DNA of 64,000 nucleotides from Pediococcus claussenii ATCC BAA-344 (GTDB taxonomy: Bacteria; Bacillota; Bacilli; Lactobacillales; Lactobacillaceae): NCBI RefSeq assembly GCF_000237995.1, contig NC_016605.1, positions 1,054,001-1,118,000 on the forward strand, given 5' to 3'. Both the position numbers and the translations under genes were made by a program. The number at the start of each line of letters is the position of its first letter. Positions within the stretch are counted from its first letter, which is position 1. A model generated the notes under the pieces. That model had not been told where the DNA came from, made no database searches, and worked only from the letters and a program-made list of their open reading frames with translations. Below, piece by piece: positions 26,788 to 34,656 of the stretch.

Positions 26788-26826
26788 AAAATGTGGGCAT
26801 TTTGTGGGATAAAATTTTACGTTCTA
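26788..26826 (+). repeat. Copy B of the integration-site-like repeat
   Basis: Pairs with 25627-25664. It lies between the integrase remnant and tRNA-Arg and carries the same AAAATG-N4-CATTTT palindrome. Repeated GTGGGAT words flank it (26765-26810), as in the arm sites often found behind integrase genes. Confidence 0.6.
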
Positions 26827-26852
26827 GTGCTTTCTAGTGTAAACTTTTAAAA

Positions 26853-26898
26853 AACAAAAAGTCACAAACGCCGTTATAAAGGCATTTATGACTTTTTG
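26853..26898 (-). terminator. Terminator behind tRNA-Arg
   Basis: AAAAAGTCA pairs with TGACTTTTT, with inner pairing of GCC and GGC. On the minus strand it is followed by GTTTTTT. It fits the end of the tRNA transcript. Confidence 0.7.
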
Positions 26899-26922
26899 TA
26901 AATGTTCTAGTGTGAACTATTA

Positions 26923-26996
26923 TGAACCGGGTGAGATTCGAACTCACGACCGTCCGCTTAGAAGGCGGATGCTCTATCCAGCTGAGCTACCGGTCC
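26923..26996 (-). tRNA. tRNA-Arg (anticodon UCU)
   Basis: A 74-nt cloverleaf read on the minus strand: acceptor GGACCGG paired with CCGGTTC, D-arm GCTCAGCTGGATAGAGC, anticodon stem CCGCC/GGCGG-type arms around CTTCTAA (anticodon TCT) and T-arm GTTCGAATC. The CCA end is not encoded. The neighbouring integrase remnant suggests it served as an integration site. Confidence 0.96.
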
Positions 26997-27115
26997 ATAT
27001 CTAAAAATTATAGAAAAAAAACTTAATATTGTCAATTTTAATATTGAATTACTTTCATATTTTTTTAAATTTGTTATGATTGTTAGTAGTAAAAACGAGA
27101 TGGAGATGACTTGTA

Positions 27116-27628
27116 ATGAAAAAAATAGTTGCTTTGGCTGCCCCGCTTTTGGTACTCATACTTTTCCTCGCAGGATGCGTTCATAACAAAGTATATGCAA
27201 CTGTTGTTATTACACCACAAAAATACGATCAGATCATGAATGACAAGAGAATGATCAATGCTACAATCAAGGATTTAAATAAGTTTAATCCCGAAAAGCC
27301 TAGCACCAAGTCAGATATAATTGATGCTGTAAAAGAGATGGAAAACAAAGGTTCAAAGAATTTAAGTAAAACAGATAAAGTTAAATTTAGGGCTTTACTT
27401 TCAGATAATAAAAAGGGAATAAACGGAATGGTTTCCCATTCCTATGAACATCGTTTAGGCTTTGATGATGACGTTACTGGTCGCATTAGACATAATATGT
27501 TAAGTGCCATTAGACTTATGTCAAAATCTATCACCTCAAATAAAAGTGATCAGGACAAAATATACAAACAATTTATTGACGACACGGGTGCAGAAACAAA
27601 ATTATACAAAATGAATGATAACCAATAA
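27116..27628 (+). CDS. Putative lipoprotein of unknown function
   Basis: A 170-aa protein with a lipoprotein signal: [21 protein letters not shown], lipobox LAGC at Cys21. The mature part is charged and largely helical, rich in Lys, Asn and Asp ([19 protein letters not shown]). I do not recognise a family. It stands alone with its own terminator and is convergent with the folate cluster. Confidence 0.75.
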
Positions 27629-27640
27629 TATTTTATATTA

Positions 27641-27678
27641 AAACGTCGTAGGTTCTGGCCGAACCTACGACGTTTTTT
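27641..27678. terminator. Bidirectional terminator
   Basis: AAACGTCGTAGGTTC pairs perfectly with GAACCTACGACGTTT across 5 nt. It lies between the convergent lipoprotein gene and folP, with T runs on both sides. Confidence 0.92.
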
Positions 27679-27679
27679 C

Positions 27680-28771
27680 TTATGGCTTAAACCAATAACC
27701 AATCTGAATTGTTTTTAACATTTTAATGAGTTGAACAGTCTCTTCAATATCGTGCACTCGTAAAATGCGTCCTCCGCTTAAAAACATAGAACTTTCTGCA
27801 ACCAAGGTAACCGCTAATCTATCCTCACGCTCTAAGCCAAATAACTTTTTTCCAAAGCCTTTTCGCGAAATTGCAATAATTATTGGCCGCTTAAAATCCA
27901 ATAACTGGTTTATATTACGCATCATAGCATAATCTTGATATCCGTCTGCAACTGTTGCATAACCGATTCCTTGATCAAGTGCTATTCGCTCTTGATCAAT
28001 TCCTGCTTCACTTATTTCCTTCAGATTCCCCTCAAAAAAAGCATGAACTTCATCAGTCAGATTGTCGTAGTCGTTACTTCGATTACTGTGCATTGATAAT
28101 AATCCTACCGAAGAAGCTGCTAGTAAATCTAATTTTCGACTGTCATCTGTAAATCCGTTCACATCATTAATAATATCGACGTAATCAATTGCAGCTTTCA
28201 TCACAGGAAACTTATACGTGTCAATTGCTAGTGCTACACCCGGGAAACGCCCTTTAATTTCTTTTAAATATGGAACAGTTCTCTCAATTTCCGTCTCAGG
28301 TGAGATTTCCTTAAAGCCGGGTTTGGTCGTTTGCCCACCAACTTCAATAATATCAACTCCAGCTTCAATCATTTTTTCAACACGTGATATCACAGACTGC
28401 ATATCAGTATATCTTCCACCATCATAAAAAGAATCAGGGCTTGTATTTAACACCCCATAGACCAATGGATTAAACTGGGTTTCTCTGGTAAATCGCCCAT
28501 ATTTCCAAACCACTTGATGCTCTTTAATGATATTTTGAAAACCGGCATCTGTTGTGAATGTCTCAAAAAGTTTTTTTGAAAAAATTTGTAACGCGGCAAT
28601 TGGCAAGGCAAACTGTTTTTCTTCAAAAACACTATCAAATTTGCTAATTAGTACACGCAGCTTATTTTCCTCATCATGTCCAATATCTTCAACCTTAATT
28701 AAAACCAATTGATTAGACTTAAAAATATTTTGAGCTATTTTGGACTCCAAATTAATCTCGGTAAATTTCAT
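27680..28771 (-). CDS. folP: Dihydropteroate synthase
   Basis: Joins dihydropterin pyrophosphate with p-aminobenzoate, the step blocked by sulfonamides. The 363-aa protein has an extra N-terminal region of about 110 residues, then a TIM barrel with YGVLNTSPDSFYDGGRY, IEVGGQTTKPGFKEIS (pterin/phosphate site), VDIINDVNGF, ALDQGIGYA and ISRKGFGKKLFG, ending RVHDIEETVQLI. Last gene of the fol cluster. Confidence 0.93.
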   Translation of the reverse strand: MKFTEINLESKIAQNIFKSNQLVLIKVEDIGHDEENKLRVLISKFDSVFEEKQFALPIAALQIFSKKLFETFTTDAGFQNIIKEHQVVWKYGRFTRETQFNPLVYGVLNTSPDSFYDGGRYTDMQSVISRVEKMIEAGVDIIEVGGQTTKPGFKEISPETEIERTVPYLKEIKGRFPGVALAIDTYKFPVMKAAIDYVDIINDVNGFTDDSRKLDLLAASSVGLLSMHSNRSNDYDNLTDEVHAFFEGNLKEISEAGIDQERIALDQGIGYATVADGYQDYAMMRNINQLLDFKRPIIIAISRKGFGKKLFGLEREDRLAVTLVAESSMFLSGGRILRVHDIEETVQLIKMLKTIQIGYWFKP

Positions 28772-28772
28772 T

Positions 28773-29375
28773 TTACTGTTCCTCCAACTGATCTGCCATT
28801 TGTTTCACTGCAATTGCTCTATGCTGCCACTTTAAACTTTCCTGTACACTCAATTCTGCAAAAGTTTTACCCAGTTTTGGCACAAATAATAGTGGATCAA
28901 ATCCTTGGTTCAAGTGATGGCTCGGATATTTAACAAGTTCCCCTGTAAAAGATCCATGAGAAATGTATACTTTTCCTGCTGGTGATAAGACTACTAAAGC
29001 GGTCCTCATCGTGATCGCCCTATCCCCACTTTTATCTGTAATTTGTACTAAATAATCGTTTAACACGTCATCGTCATCAAAATTCGTTTCCTGACGTAAT
29101 TGACGAGCAGTTAAAATTCCGTATTTGTTAGGAAATGCATGGAGCTCCATTCCAGAATCATCCGCTACAATCCACTCTTTAGGTAACTTATGCTGCAAAA
29201 ATTGAGCTTTTATTAACGCATTGTCATAATATGAGCTCTCTCCTTCAACAGGAAATTCAACCTTTTCAATTAGATCCCTATACCAAACTGCGGCTATATT
29301 AAACGCCTTAAAAAAAGTAATTAACTCTTCACTTTTAATTTTGTTATTTGATGCAATTATAAGTCTTTGATCCAC
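28773..29375 (-). CDS. Ham1/RdgB-like NTP pyrophosphatase of the folate cluster
   Basis: A 200-aa member of the Ham1 family: IASNNKIKSEEL at the start, EGESSYYDNALIKAQFLQ, then VADDSGMELHAFPNKYGILTAR, and a C-terminal SLKWQHRAIAVKQM. Most Ham1 enzymes hydrolyse dITP/XTP. In lactobacilli the copy in the fol cluster (xtp3 in L. plantarum) was proposed to remove pyrophosphate from dihydroneopterin triphosphate. The position between folC and folP supports that. It overlaps folC by 19 bases. Confidence 0.87.
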   Translation of the reverse strand: MDQRLIIASNNKIKSEELITFFKAFNIAAVWYRDLIEKVEFPVEGESSYYDNALIKAQFLQHKLPKEWIVADDSGMELHAFPNKYGILTARQLRQETNFDDDDVLNDYLVQITDKSGDRAITMRTALVVLSPAGKVYISHGSFTGELVKYPSHHLNQGFDPLLFVPKLGKTFAELSVQESLKWQHRAIAVKQMADQLEEQ

Positions 29376-30649
29376 TTTTTAAACTCCTTTACGACATAAA
29401 ATGAGCCAGCCACCACAATTACATCATCCGGCGTGGACTTTTCAATCACTAAATCTAATTCATCACTTGATTTAAGGAAATGAGCATTTTTAAAAACTTG
29501 TTTTAGCAAATTAGCTTTCAGACTTCTAGATTGATTGTCAGCCTCAATCAGAAAAATATCATCTGCATATTCCGCTATTATTTTACTCATCTTAGCATAA
29601 TCCTTATCGGCCAAAACTCCGAAAACAACTCTTATCTTTCCTTTTTCTGCTGTCTCCTTTTTAACCGATTTTAATAGGTTACTTATGCCATCAACATTAT
29701 GCGCGCCATCTAAAATCACGGTTGGATTCTCTTGCAGCACTTGATAACGAGCAGGAATTGAAAAAGATGCCAAAGCTTTGTTTGAAAGGTCACGATTAAT
29801 CTTCCAACCTTTGAAATTCAAATAGTCTAATATACTGAGCAAGGTTGCCACATTATTTTTTTGATACAATGCTCCTGATTTTAAAGAAATTGATGATCCA
29901 GCAATTTTACTTTCGCGATCACTCATTTCAAGATGGGTGAAATTAAAATTATTAATCTTCATTCGATCGTTTTCAACGATAACTAGATTCGAATTAAATT
30001 CCGCTGTACTTTTTTTAACAATTGTTTTTACCATTTTGAATTTTTGGGGTGCTAAAATAACCGTTTGATCAGGCCTAATTATTCCAGCTTTTGCTTCTGC
30101 AATCTTTTTAATCGTCTTCCCTAAAATATTAGTATGATCATAGCTAATGCTGGTAATCACAGTTAATAAACTTTGTTGAATAATATTCGTTGCATCTTCG
30201 GTTCCTCCGAGACCAACTTCTAAAATCACTAAATCTACTTTTTCTCGAGCAAAGAAACACAATGCAATTAAAACAAACCACTCAAAAATACTAATTTTCT
30301 CACTATCTTCTCTTTTAATTTGCTTCTTAATAGAGTTAAATTCCTGAGTGAAAGCCTGTTGTGAAATATTGATATGATTGACAGAAATTTGTTCTAAATC
30401 ATCCCAGATTGCTGGACTCGCAAAATGCCCTACTTTGTATCCATTCTTCTCCAGCACTGTCGCTGTCATTTCGCCTGTAGATCCTTTTCCATTCGTTCCG
30501 GCAATATGAATAATAGAATAGTTTAGGTCTGGATTTCCAAGGTCTTCCAATATTCCTTTTAACCACTTAATACGTTCTTCCCCACCAAATGACATTACAT
30601 TTGGCATTGATTTAATAATTGTATGATATTCATTTTCCTTATTTTCCAT
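29357..30649 (-). CDS. folC: Folylpolyglutamate synthase / dihydrofolate synthase
   Basis: Adds glutamate to dihydropteroate and to reduced folates. A 430-aa Mur-ligase-like protein: P-loop HIAGTNGKGSTGEM, the loop VGHFASPAIWDDLEQISVN, VGLGGTEDATNII, ITSISYDHTNILG and KAGIIRP. The C-terminal domain carries ILDGAHNVDGISNLL. Sits between folE and the Ham1-like gene. Confidence 0.94.
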   Translation of the reverse strand: MENKENEYHTIIKSMPNVMSFGGEERIKWLKGILEDLGNPDLNYSIIHIAGTNGKGSTGEMTATVLEKNGYKVGHFASPAIWDDLEQISVNHINISQQAFTQEFNSIKKQIKREDSEKISIFEWFVLIALCFFAREKVDLVILEVGLGGTEDATNIIQQSLLTVITSISYDHTNILGKTIKKIAEAKAGIIRPDQTVILAPQKFKMVKTIVKKSTAEFNSNLVIVENDRMKINNFNFTHLEMSDRESKIAGSSISLKSGALYQKNNVATLLSILDYLNFKGWKINRDLSNKALASFSIPARYQVLQENPTVILDGAHNVDGISNLLKSVKKETAEKGKIRVVFGVLADKDYAKMSKIIAEYADDIFLIEADNQSRSLKANLLKQVFKNAHFLKSSDELDLVIEKSTPDDVIVVAGSFYVVKEFKKWIKDL

Positions 30650-30664
30650 TTAAATCCCCAAACA

Positions 30665-31210
30665 TTAATTCAAAAATTCACTTCTCATTATAGAATCGCT
30701 TTTAAATATTCCTTGAAATTTAGTAGTGGTTGTCTCTTCACCCTGTTTATTTATTCCACGCATTTCCATGCACATGTGTCGCGCGGTAATCTTAACCGCA
30801 ACCCCCTTGGGATTCAAAATTCTATTCATCTCTGTTATTAGCATACTGGTCATATTCTCCTGTACGTTCGGTCTTTTTGCGACAAAATCTACCAGTCTTG
30901 GAATTTTGGAAAGTCCAATAATTTTTCCATTGTTTGGCACATAGGCTACATCCACAGTTCCAAAAAAGGGGAGTAAATGATGCTCGCACATTGAATAAAA
31001 TGGTATATTCCGAACTACTACAGTTTGATCATCATCATCAATATCAAAAAGCTTAAAATCATTAAATTGTTGATCATTAGTATGCGCAAATATTTCATTA
31101 AAAGCCTTAGCAACCCGTTTCGGCGTCTCTTTTACGGATGAACGTTCTGGATCATCACCGATTGCTTTTAATATGCTAGCAGTTGCTTTCTCGATTTCAC
31201 TATTATTCAT
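30665..31210 (-). CDS. folE: GTP cyclohydrolase I
   Basis: First enzyme of folate synthesis, opening GTP to dihydroneopterin triphosphate. The zinc and catalytic motif is FYSMCEHHLLPFFG, followed by VAYVPNNGKIIGLSKIPR and RHMCMEMRGI with the third zinc ligand. The start is set at 31210, where ATGAATAA overlaps the folK stop and GGGGGAAAAACAG precedes. An ATG at 31225 is the alternative. 181 aa. Confidence 0.95.
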   Translation of the reverse strand: MNNSEIEKATASILKAIGDDPERSSVKETPKRVAKAFNEIFAHTNDQQFNDFKLFDIDDDDQTVVVRNIPFYSMCEHHLLPFFGTVDVAYVPNNGKIIGLSKIPRLVDFVAKRPNVQENMTSMLITEMNRILNPKGVAVKITARHMCMEMRGINKQGEETTTTKFQGIFKSDSIMRSEFLN

Positions 31211-31697
31211 CTGTTTTTCCCCCATATATCTGAACGTTATTCTGATCCATCGTCGCTTTTAAAAGATCGCCAACCTCATACTTAAAATCGCCCTTTGCAA
31301 TTTCATATAGCGGAATTAACACAAATTTTCTATTCTTCATTTCGGGATGTGGTACCTGTAAAACCGTATTATTGATTGTTTTTCCACCATAGTACAGAAT
31401 ATCCAAATCAATTGTCCTTGGTCCCCAATGAATTTTCCTGACCCTATGTAATTTTGCTTCAATTTTATGCAGGTAGTCTAGTAAATCTTCAGCTGACAAT
31501 GTTGTTCTAAAGTAAACAGCAATATTTAAAAAATCATCTTGTTTTACACCGCCAACAGGTTCAGTCTCATAAAAATTAGACATTTTAATATCTTTAATAT
31601 TAGAATTCTCTCGTAATAATTGAACTGCCCACTCTAAATTTTCTTCACGATTTCCTAGATTTGAACCCATACTTAAATATACGTCAACTTCTCCCAT
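31203..31697 (-). CDS. folK: HPPK, 6-hydroxymethyl-dihydropterin pyrophosphokinase
   Basis: Transfers pyrophosphate from ATP to the pterin. The start at 31697 (MGEVDVYLSMGSNLGNREEN) fits the family. Longer frames run back into folB. Motifs are the YLSMGSNLGNR start, GVKQDDFLNIAVYFRT and RKIHWGPRTIDLDILYYG with VPHPEMKNRKFVLIPL. It is 164 aa and overlaps folB by 14 bases. Confidence 0.95.
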   Translation of the reverse strand: MGEVDVYLSMGSNLGNREENLEWAVQLLRENSNIKDIKMSNFYETEPVGGVKQDDFLNIAVYFRTTLSAEDLLDYLHKIEAKLHRVRKIHWGPRTIDLDILYYGGKTINNTVLQVPHPEMKNRKFVLIPLYEIAKGDFKYEVGDLLKATMDQNNVQIYGGKTDE

Positions 31698-32058
31698 TAT
31701 CTCTTCCACCCTCAACTTCAATCTCGACGTTATCAAAAATTCCGGCAATTGGAGCGGAATATTTTCTAATACGAAGCTTTATGTGTTCTAACGTTGGATA
31801 ATTTTGCAAAAGCTCCGACAATAAATGATTAGCAACGCTTTCAATTAAATTATAACTGTGAGAGTTAACAAACTTCTCAACTGTTTTGAACACATCAGAG
31901 TAGCTTACTGTCTCTTTTAAATCGTCATTTCTAACATTATTTTCAATTGGATACGTCATTTCAACATCAATTTCTAATCGTTGCCCAAGTCTTTTTTCCT
32001 CAGGATGAACACCGTTAAAAGTATATAGGTTTATATTATTAATATTAATTTTTCCCAA
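31684..32058 (-). CDS. folB: Dihydroneopterin aldolase
   Basis: Cleaves dihydroneopterin to hydroxymethyl-dihydropterin. I choose the TTG start at 32058 because GAGGTG lies six bases upstream. The longer GTG start overlaps that site. The protein (MGKININNINLYTFNGVHPEE) has TVSYSDVFKTVEKFV and ESVANHLLSELLQ, typical of FolB. It is 124 aa. First gene of the folate cluster. Confidence 0.92.
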   Translation of the reverse strand: MGKININNINLYTFNGVHPEEKRLGQRLEIDVEMTYPIENNVRNDDLKETVSYSDVFKTVEKFVNSHSYNLIESVANHLLSELLQNYPTLEHIKLRIRKYSAPIAGIFDNVEIEVEGGRDNGRS

Positions 32059-32099
32059 TTTATTCACCTCAAACTAATCTCAAAATCACTAAAAACTTT

Positions 32100-32157
32100 T
32101 ATATACATATAGAGACCAGATCAAAACATTGTTTTGTCCGGCCTCTATATGTATATA
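32100..32157. terminator. Long hairpin between the dUTPase gene and folB
   Basis: TATATACATATAGAG pairs perfectly with CTCTATATGTATATA. Inside, CAAAAC-ATT-GTTTTG forms a second stem. On the minus strand AAAAGTTTTTAG follows. It could be a terminator of the operon ending in the dUTPase, though the T run is broken. Confidence 0.55.
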
Positions 32158-32178
32158 CTATTTAATTTAAACCTGTAA

Positions 32179-32718
32179 TCAGTAATTATTTTCCTGTCTT
32201 TTATAATTAATCGTATTTTTATTAAAAAAAGCCTCTTCCATCTGTTTTGGTGTAAATTTCAATCCATTCAGACAAAATTTAATAAACAGGTGCCAAGCAT
32301 GTTGATAATCAGTGCTTCGATTATAAGAATATGCGCCAAATAACATTTTTTTAATATTCAAAAAAGTCTTGGTCAAATTCATTTTTCGGGAATCATTTTG
32401 ATAAGCATCAATCTCATGTTCCTCAATTACAATCAAATGATTCCATTGATTCAAGTAAGCTAACAAAAGGAAAAAATCCATCACATCTCCAACTTCATTA
32501 AGTACGGTTTCATCCACTGTTAGCCCTTCATCGTGCTTTCCAGCATGTGTTTTCCAAACCTTAAACCATTCTGAAGTATTTGCAACCTCTGACAACTCAG
32601 TATCAAGCGCCAAATAACAATTCTCAATCCTTTCATCTATGCTTTCTTGTAGATTGTGTTTTTCCCGAATCTGCCGGTCTAAATCAACCGAAGTTTTTAA
32701 CATTTTTGCCCAATCCAT
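32179..32718 (-). CDS. Dimeric all-alpha dUTPase (dUTP diphosphatase)
   Basis: Hydrolyses dUTP to dUMP and keeps uracil out of DNA. A 179-aa helical protein with the MazG-like metal sites LDTELSEVANTSEWFKVWK and ETVLNEVGDVMDFFLLLAYL, typical of dUTPase family 2. It directly follows the unrecognised gene at 32719 with no gap (stop TAA then ATG), so the two are translated together. Confidence 0.85.
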   Translation of the reverse strand: MDWAKMLKTSVDLDRQIREKHNLQESIDERIENCYLALDTELSEVANTSEWFKVWKTHAGKHDEGLTVDETVLNEVGDVMDFFLLLAYLNQWNHLIVIEEHEIDAYQNDSRKMNLTKTFLNIKKMLFGAYSYNRSTDYQHAWHLFIKFCLNGLKFTPKQMEEAFFNKNTINYKRQENNY

Positions 32719-33645
32719 TTAAATCACCATCTTCAATTTTAGTTCATTTATGTTTCTAATATACCACTCACGAATAAAATCGTATGAATTTAAAATTGCA
32801 AAGAGCGATTGCTTTTCTCCATCATCCGTAACTTTGAAAGCCCATTGGTGAGTATCCGAATCCACCTCAATAATTTTAAAAGTAGCGTTCTTTAGTTCAA
32901 GATAACCACCTTCAACTTTATCATCATTCATAAATACAAGACCATGTTTAGACGACGCAACAAATAGTTGATCCAAAATATTTTTGTTTAAACCGGACTG
33001 TTTGAATAAATATGTCTTAGCATTTCGAGCATCGAACATATTAAAATCAACTTTAAAATCATAAACATTTTCTAAAATGCTTCCAAACTGACTAAATAAA
33101 GCAATTTGATCTTTAAATGCTTCCGATTGCTCTTCGTTGCGATTCAAAAAGTATAGATCATTAATCGTATCAGTATCAAAGCTCATTGTCCTTTTTTTTA
33201 GGTTTAACACAAATAGTTGACGATTAGTTTGCTCCTCAACATACTTAGCTTGATCACTGTCAGCGTGAAACCTAAATTCCTGATCTGATCCCTTCCAAGT
33301 ATGTCTTAACTGTTCATGACCATTTGATTCCTGAATTAATAGACTCAATTTAGTTGGCATATTTTGTAATTCAATTAACCGCGTCATAAATACCAGGTAG
33401 TAGTCGCTTGGCTCAAACTTCTTGGGAAAAACCACAAAATCACTATCTACTTTAAAACTAAATAAATCACGGGCCGAGGATAACAATGAGTCATATTCTG
33501 TTGTTGTGATTAAAGTTCTAAACAGCTTAGCATAATCGTCAGCATGTTTAAGTCCTGCTTCATAGTTATCACGATATGTAAGTAAACGACCTGTTAGTTG
33601 TCGCTCCTCAACTGTTGTTTCGGTTTTCTCACTAGAATTATTCAC
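32719..33645 (-). CDS. Unrecognised protein in the dUTPase operon
   Basis: A 308-aa soluble protein with no signal or membrane segment. I do not recognise a family. Visible features are a charged N-terminal stretch (EKTETTVEERQLTG), several Phe/Tyr-rich segments (DYYLVFMTRLIELQNMP) and a C-terminal beta-rich part (GYLELKNATFKIIEVD). It overlaps the upstream coiled-coil gene by 8 bases and abuts the dUTPase gene, so the three appear to be one operon. Confidence 0.75.
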   Translation of the reverse strand: MNNSSEKTETTVEERQLTGRLLTYRDNYEAGLKHADDYAKLFRTLITTTEYDSLLSSARDLFSFKVDSDFVVFPKKFEPSDYYLVFMTRLIELQNMPTKLSLLIQESNGHEQLRHTWKGSDQEFRFHADSDQAKYVEEQTNRQLFVLNLKKRTMSFDTDTINDLYFLNRNEEQSEAFKDQIALFSQFGSILENVYDFKVDFNMFDARNAKTYLFKQSGLNKNILDQLFVASSKHGLVFMNDDKVEGGYLELKNATFKIIEVDSDTHQWAFKVTDDGEKQSLFAILNSYDFIREWYIRNINELKLKMVI

Positions 33646-34504
33646 TATCCTTCACCCCACTATTTCCAATCAAGCTAGACATATAGTCAACATACAAGCT
33701 GTCGACATGATTACTAAAATCGCCAAAATTTTTGAACTTAAGCAACACTGCATTACGCTCATAACTTAAAATAGTATCTTCCTTAGATAATTCTAAAATC
33801 TTTTGCTCATTTTCCGTTATTTTACGTGGTGCGTCTTTAGCTCCTTCATCTTGACTAGCAAGTTCGGATAATTGTTTTTGCAGGTTCTCACGATCTTCCT
33901 TAACCTTATTAGACTCAAAAAGGCCACCTTTTTCGGATAGTTCAGCTTGTTGTGCACGTAGTTTCTTGCGCTTTTCATCGCGTTCTTCTCGTCCATCGAT
34001 AATCTTTTGTAAAGCATCGTTTTCGGTAGTTAAGGCATTAATCTTCTCAATATTATAAGTTTTCTCATCTTCAGCAAGCTCAAAAGTTTGTTTTAATTTT
34101 GCAAGTTCAGTTTGGTCAAAAATAAAATCAGTATTTAAAACATCTAATTTTCCAAACAAACGTCGATCCCACCAATTTCCCAAAAAGACGGCGAACTCAC
34201 CCTTTGAAACTTCCCGATAGTAAAAAAATGGGAAGGTTTCAATTAGGTATTTTATGAAATTTTCACTAAGAAAGGCCGACAGTTCAATGCGTTGGTCTTT
34301 TACTAAGTCAAAAGGATTATCTCCATACTTTAAATCAAAGCTTGGAGAAATTTCATCACGATAGCGAACAGGATTCAGCATTTGATAAACCGTTAAATCA
34401 TCGTGCTCTGAAATCGCCTTTGCGAGATCAACGATGTAGTTATCCTTATTTTCTAAATTTTGAAGCAGCAAATCTCGATCTTGTACCTTTTGTTCCTCTG
34501 CCAT
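33638..34504 (-). CDS. Unrecognised coiled-coil protein in the dUTPase operon
   Basis: A 288-aa protein starting at 34504 (MAEEQKVQDRD, with GGAG upstream). A GTG twelve bases earlier is too close to that site. About residues 1-140 are globular and aromatic (FFYYREVSKGEFAVFLGNWW). About 145-245 are a charged coiled coil (REERDEKRKKLRAQQAEL). Similar coiled-coil proteins are sometimes labelled SbcC-like, but no Walker motif is present, so it is not an SMC ATPase. First gene of the operon with the dUTPase. Confidence 0.75.
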   Translation of the reverse strand: MAEEQKVQDRDLLLQNLENKDNYIVDLAKAISEHDDLTVYQMLNPVRYRDEISPSFDLKYGDNPFDLVKDQRIELSAFLSENFIKYLIETFPFFYYREVSKGEFAVFLGNWWDRRLFGKLDVLNTDFIFDQTELAKLKQTFELAEDEKTYNIEKINALTTENDALQKIIDGREERDEKRKKLRAQQAELSEKGGLFESNKVKEDRENLQKQLSELASQDEGAKDAPRKITENEQKILELSKEDTILSYERNAVLLKFKNFGDFSNHVDSLYVDYMSSLIGNSGVKDSE

Positions 34505-34589
34505 AGTATTGTCCACTCCGTTTCTTATATTACTAACTACATGTTACAAAAAAAAAAGGTATAAATAAAGTAATGAATTGTATAAAAAT

Positions 34590-34634
34590 AAAAAATACCT
34601 TTAGACCCGCAACTTTACGTGCCCAAAAATATTT
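34590..34634 (-). terminator. Terminator behind glnA
   Basis: On the minus strand AAATATTTTTGGGC can pair over 14 bp (several G-U) with GTCTAAAGGTATTT. A run of TTTTATTTTTAT follows. It fits the end of glnRA. Confidence 0.65.
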
Positions 34635-34656
34635 TTCTTTCCTATTATTTTAATTC

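Noticed and set aside
27116-27628. Bacteriocin or immunity gene
   Set aside because: The protein has a lipobox and a long charged mature part, with no double-Gly leader, exporter or partner peptide nearby.
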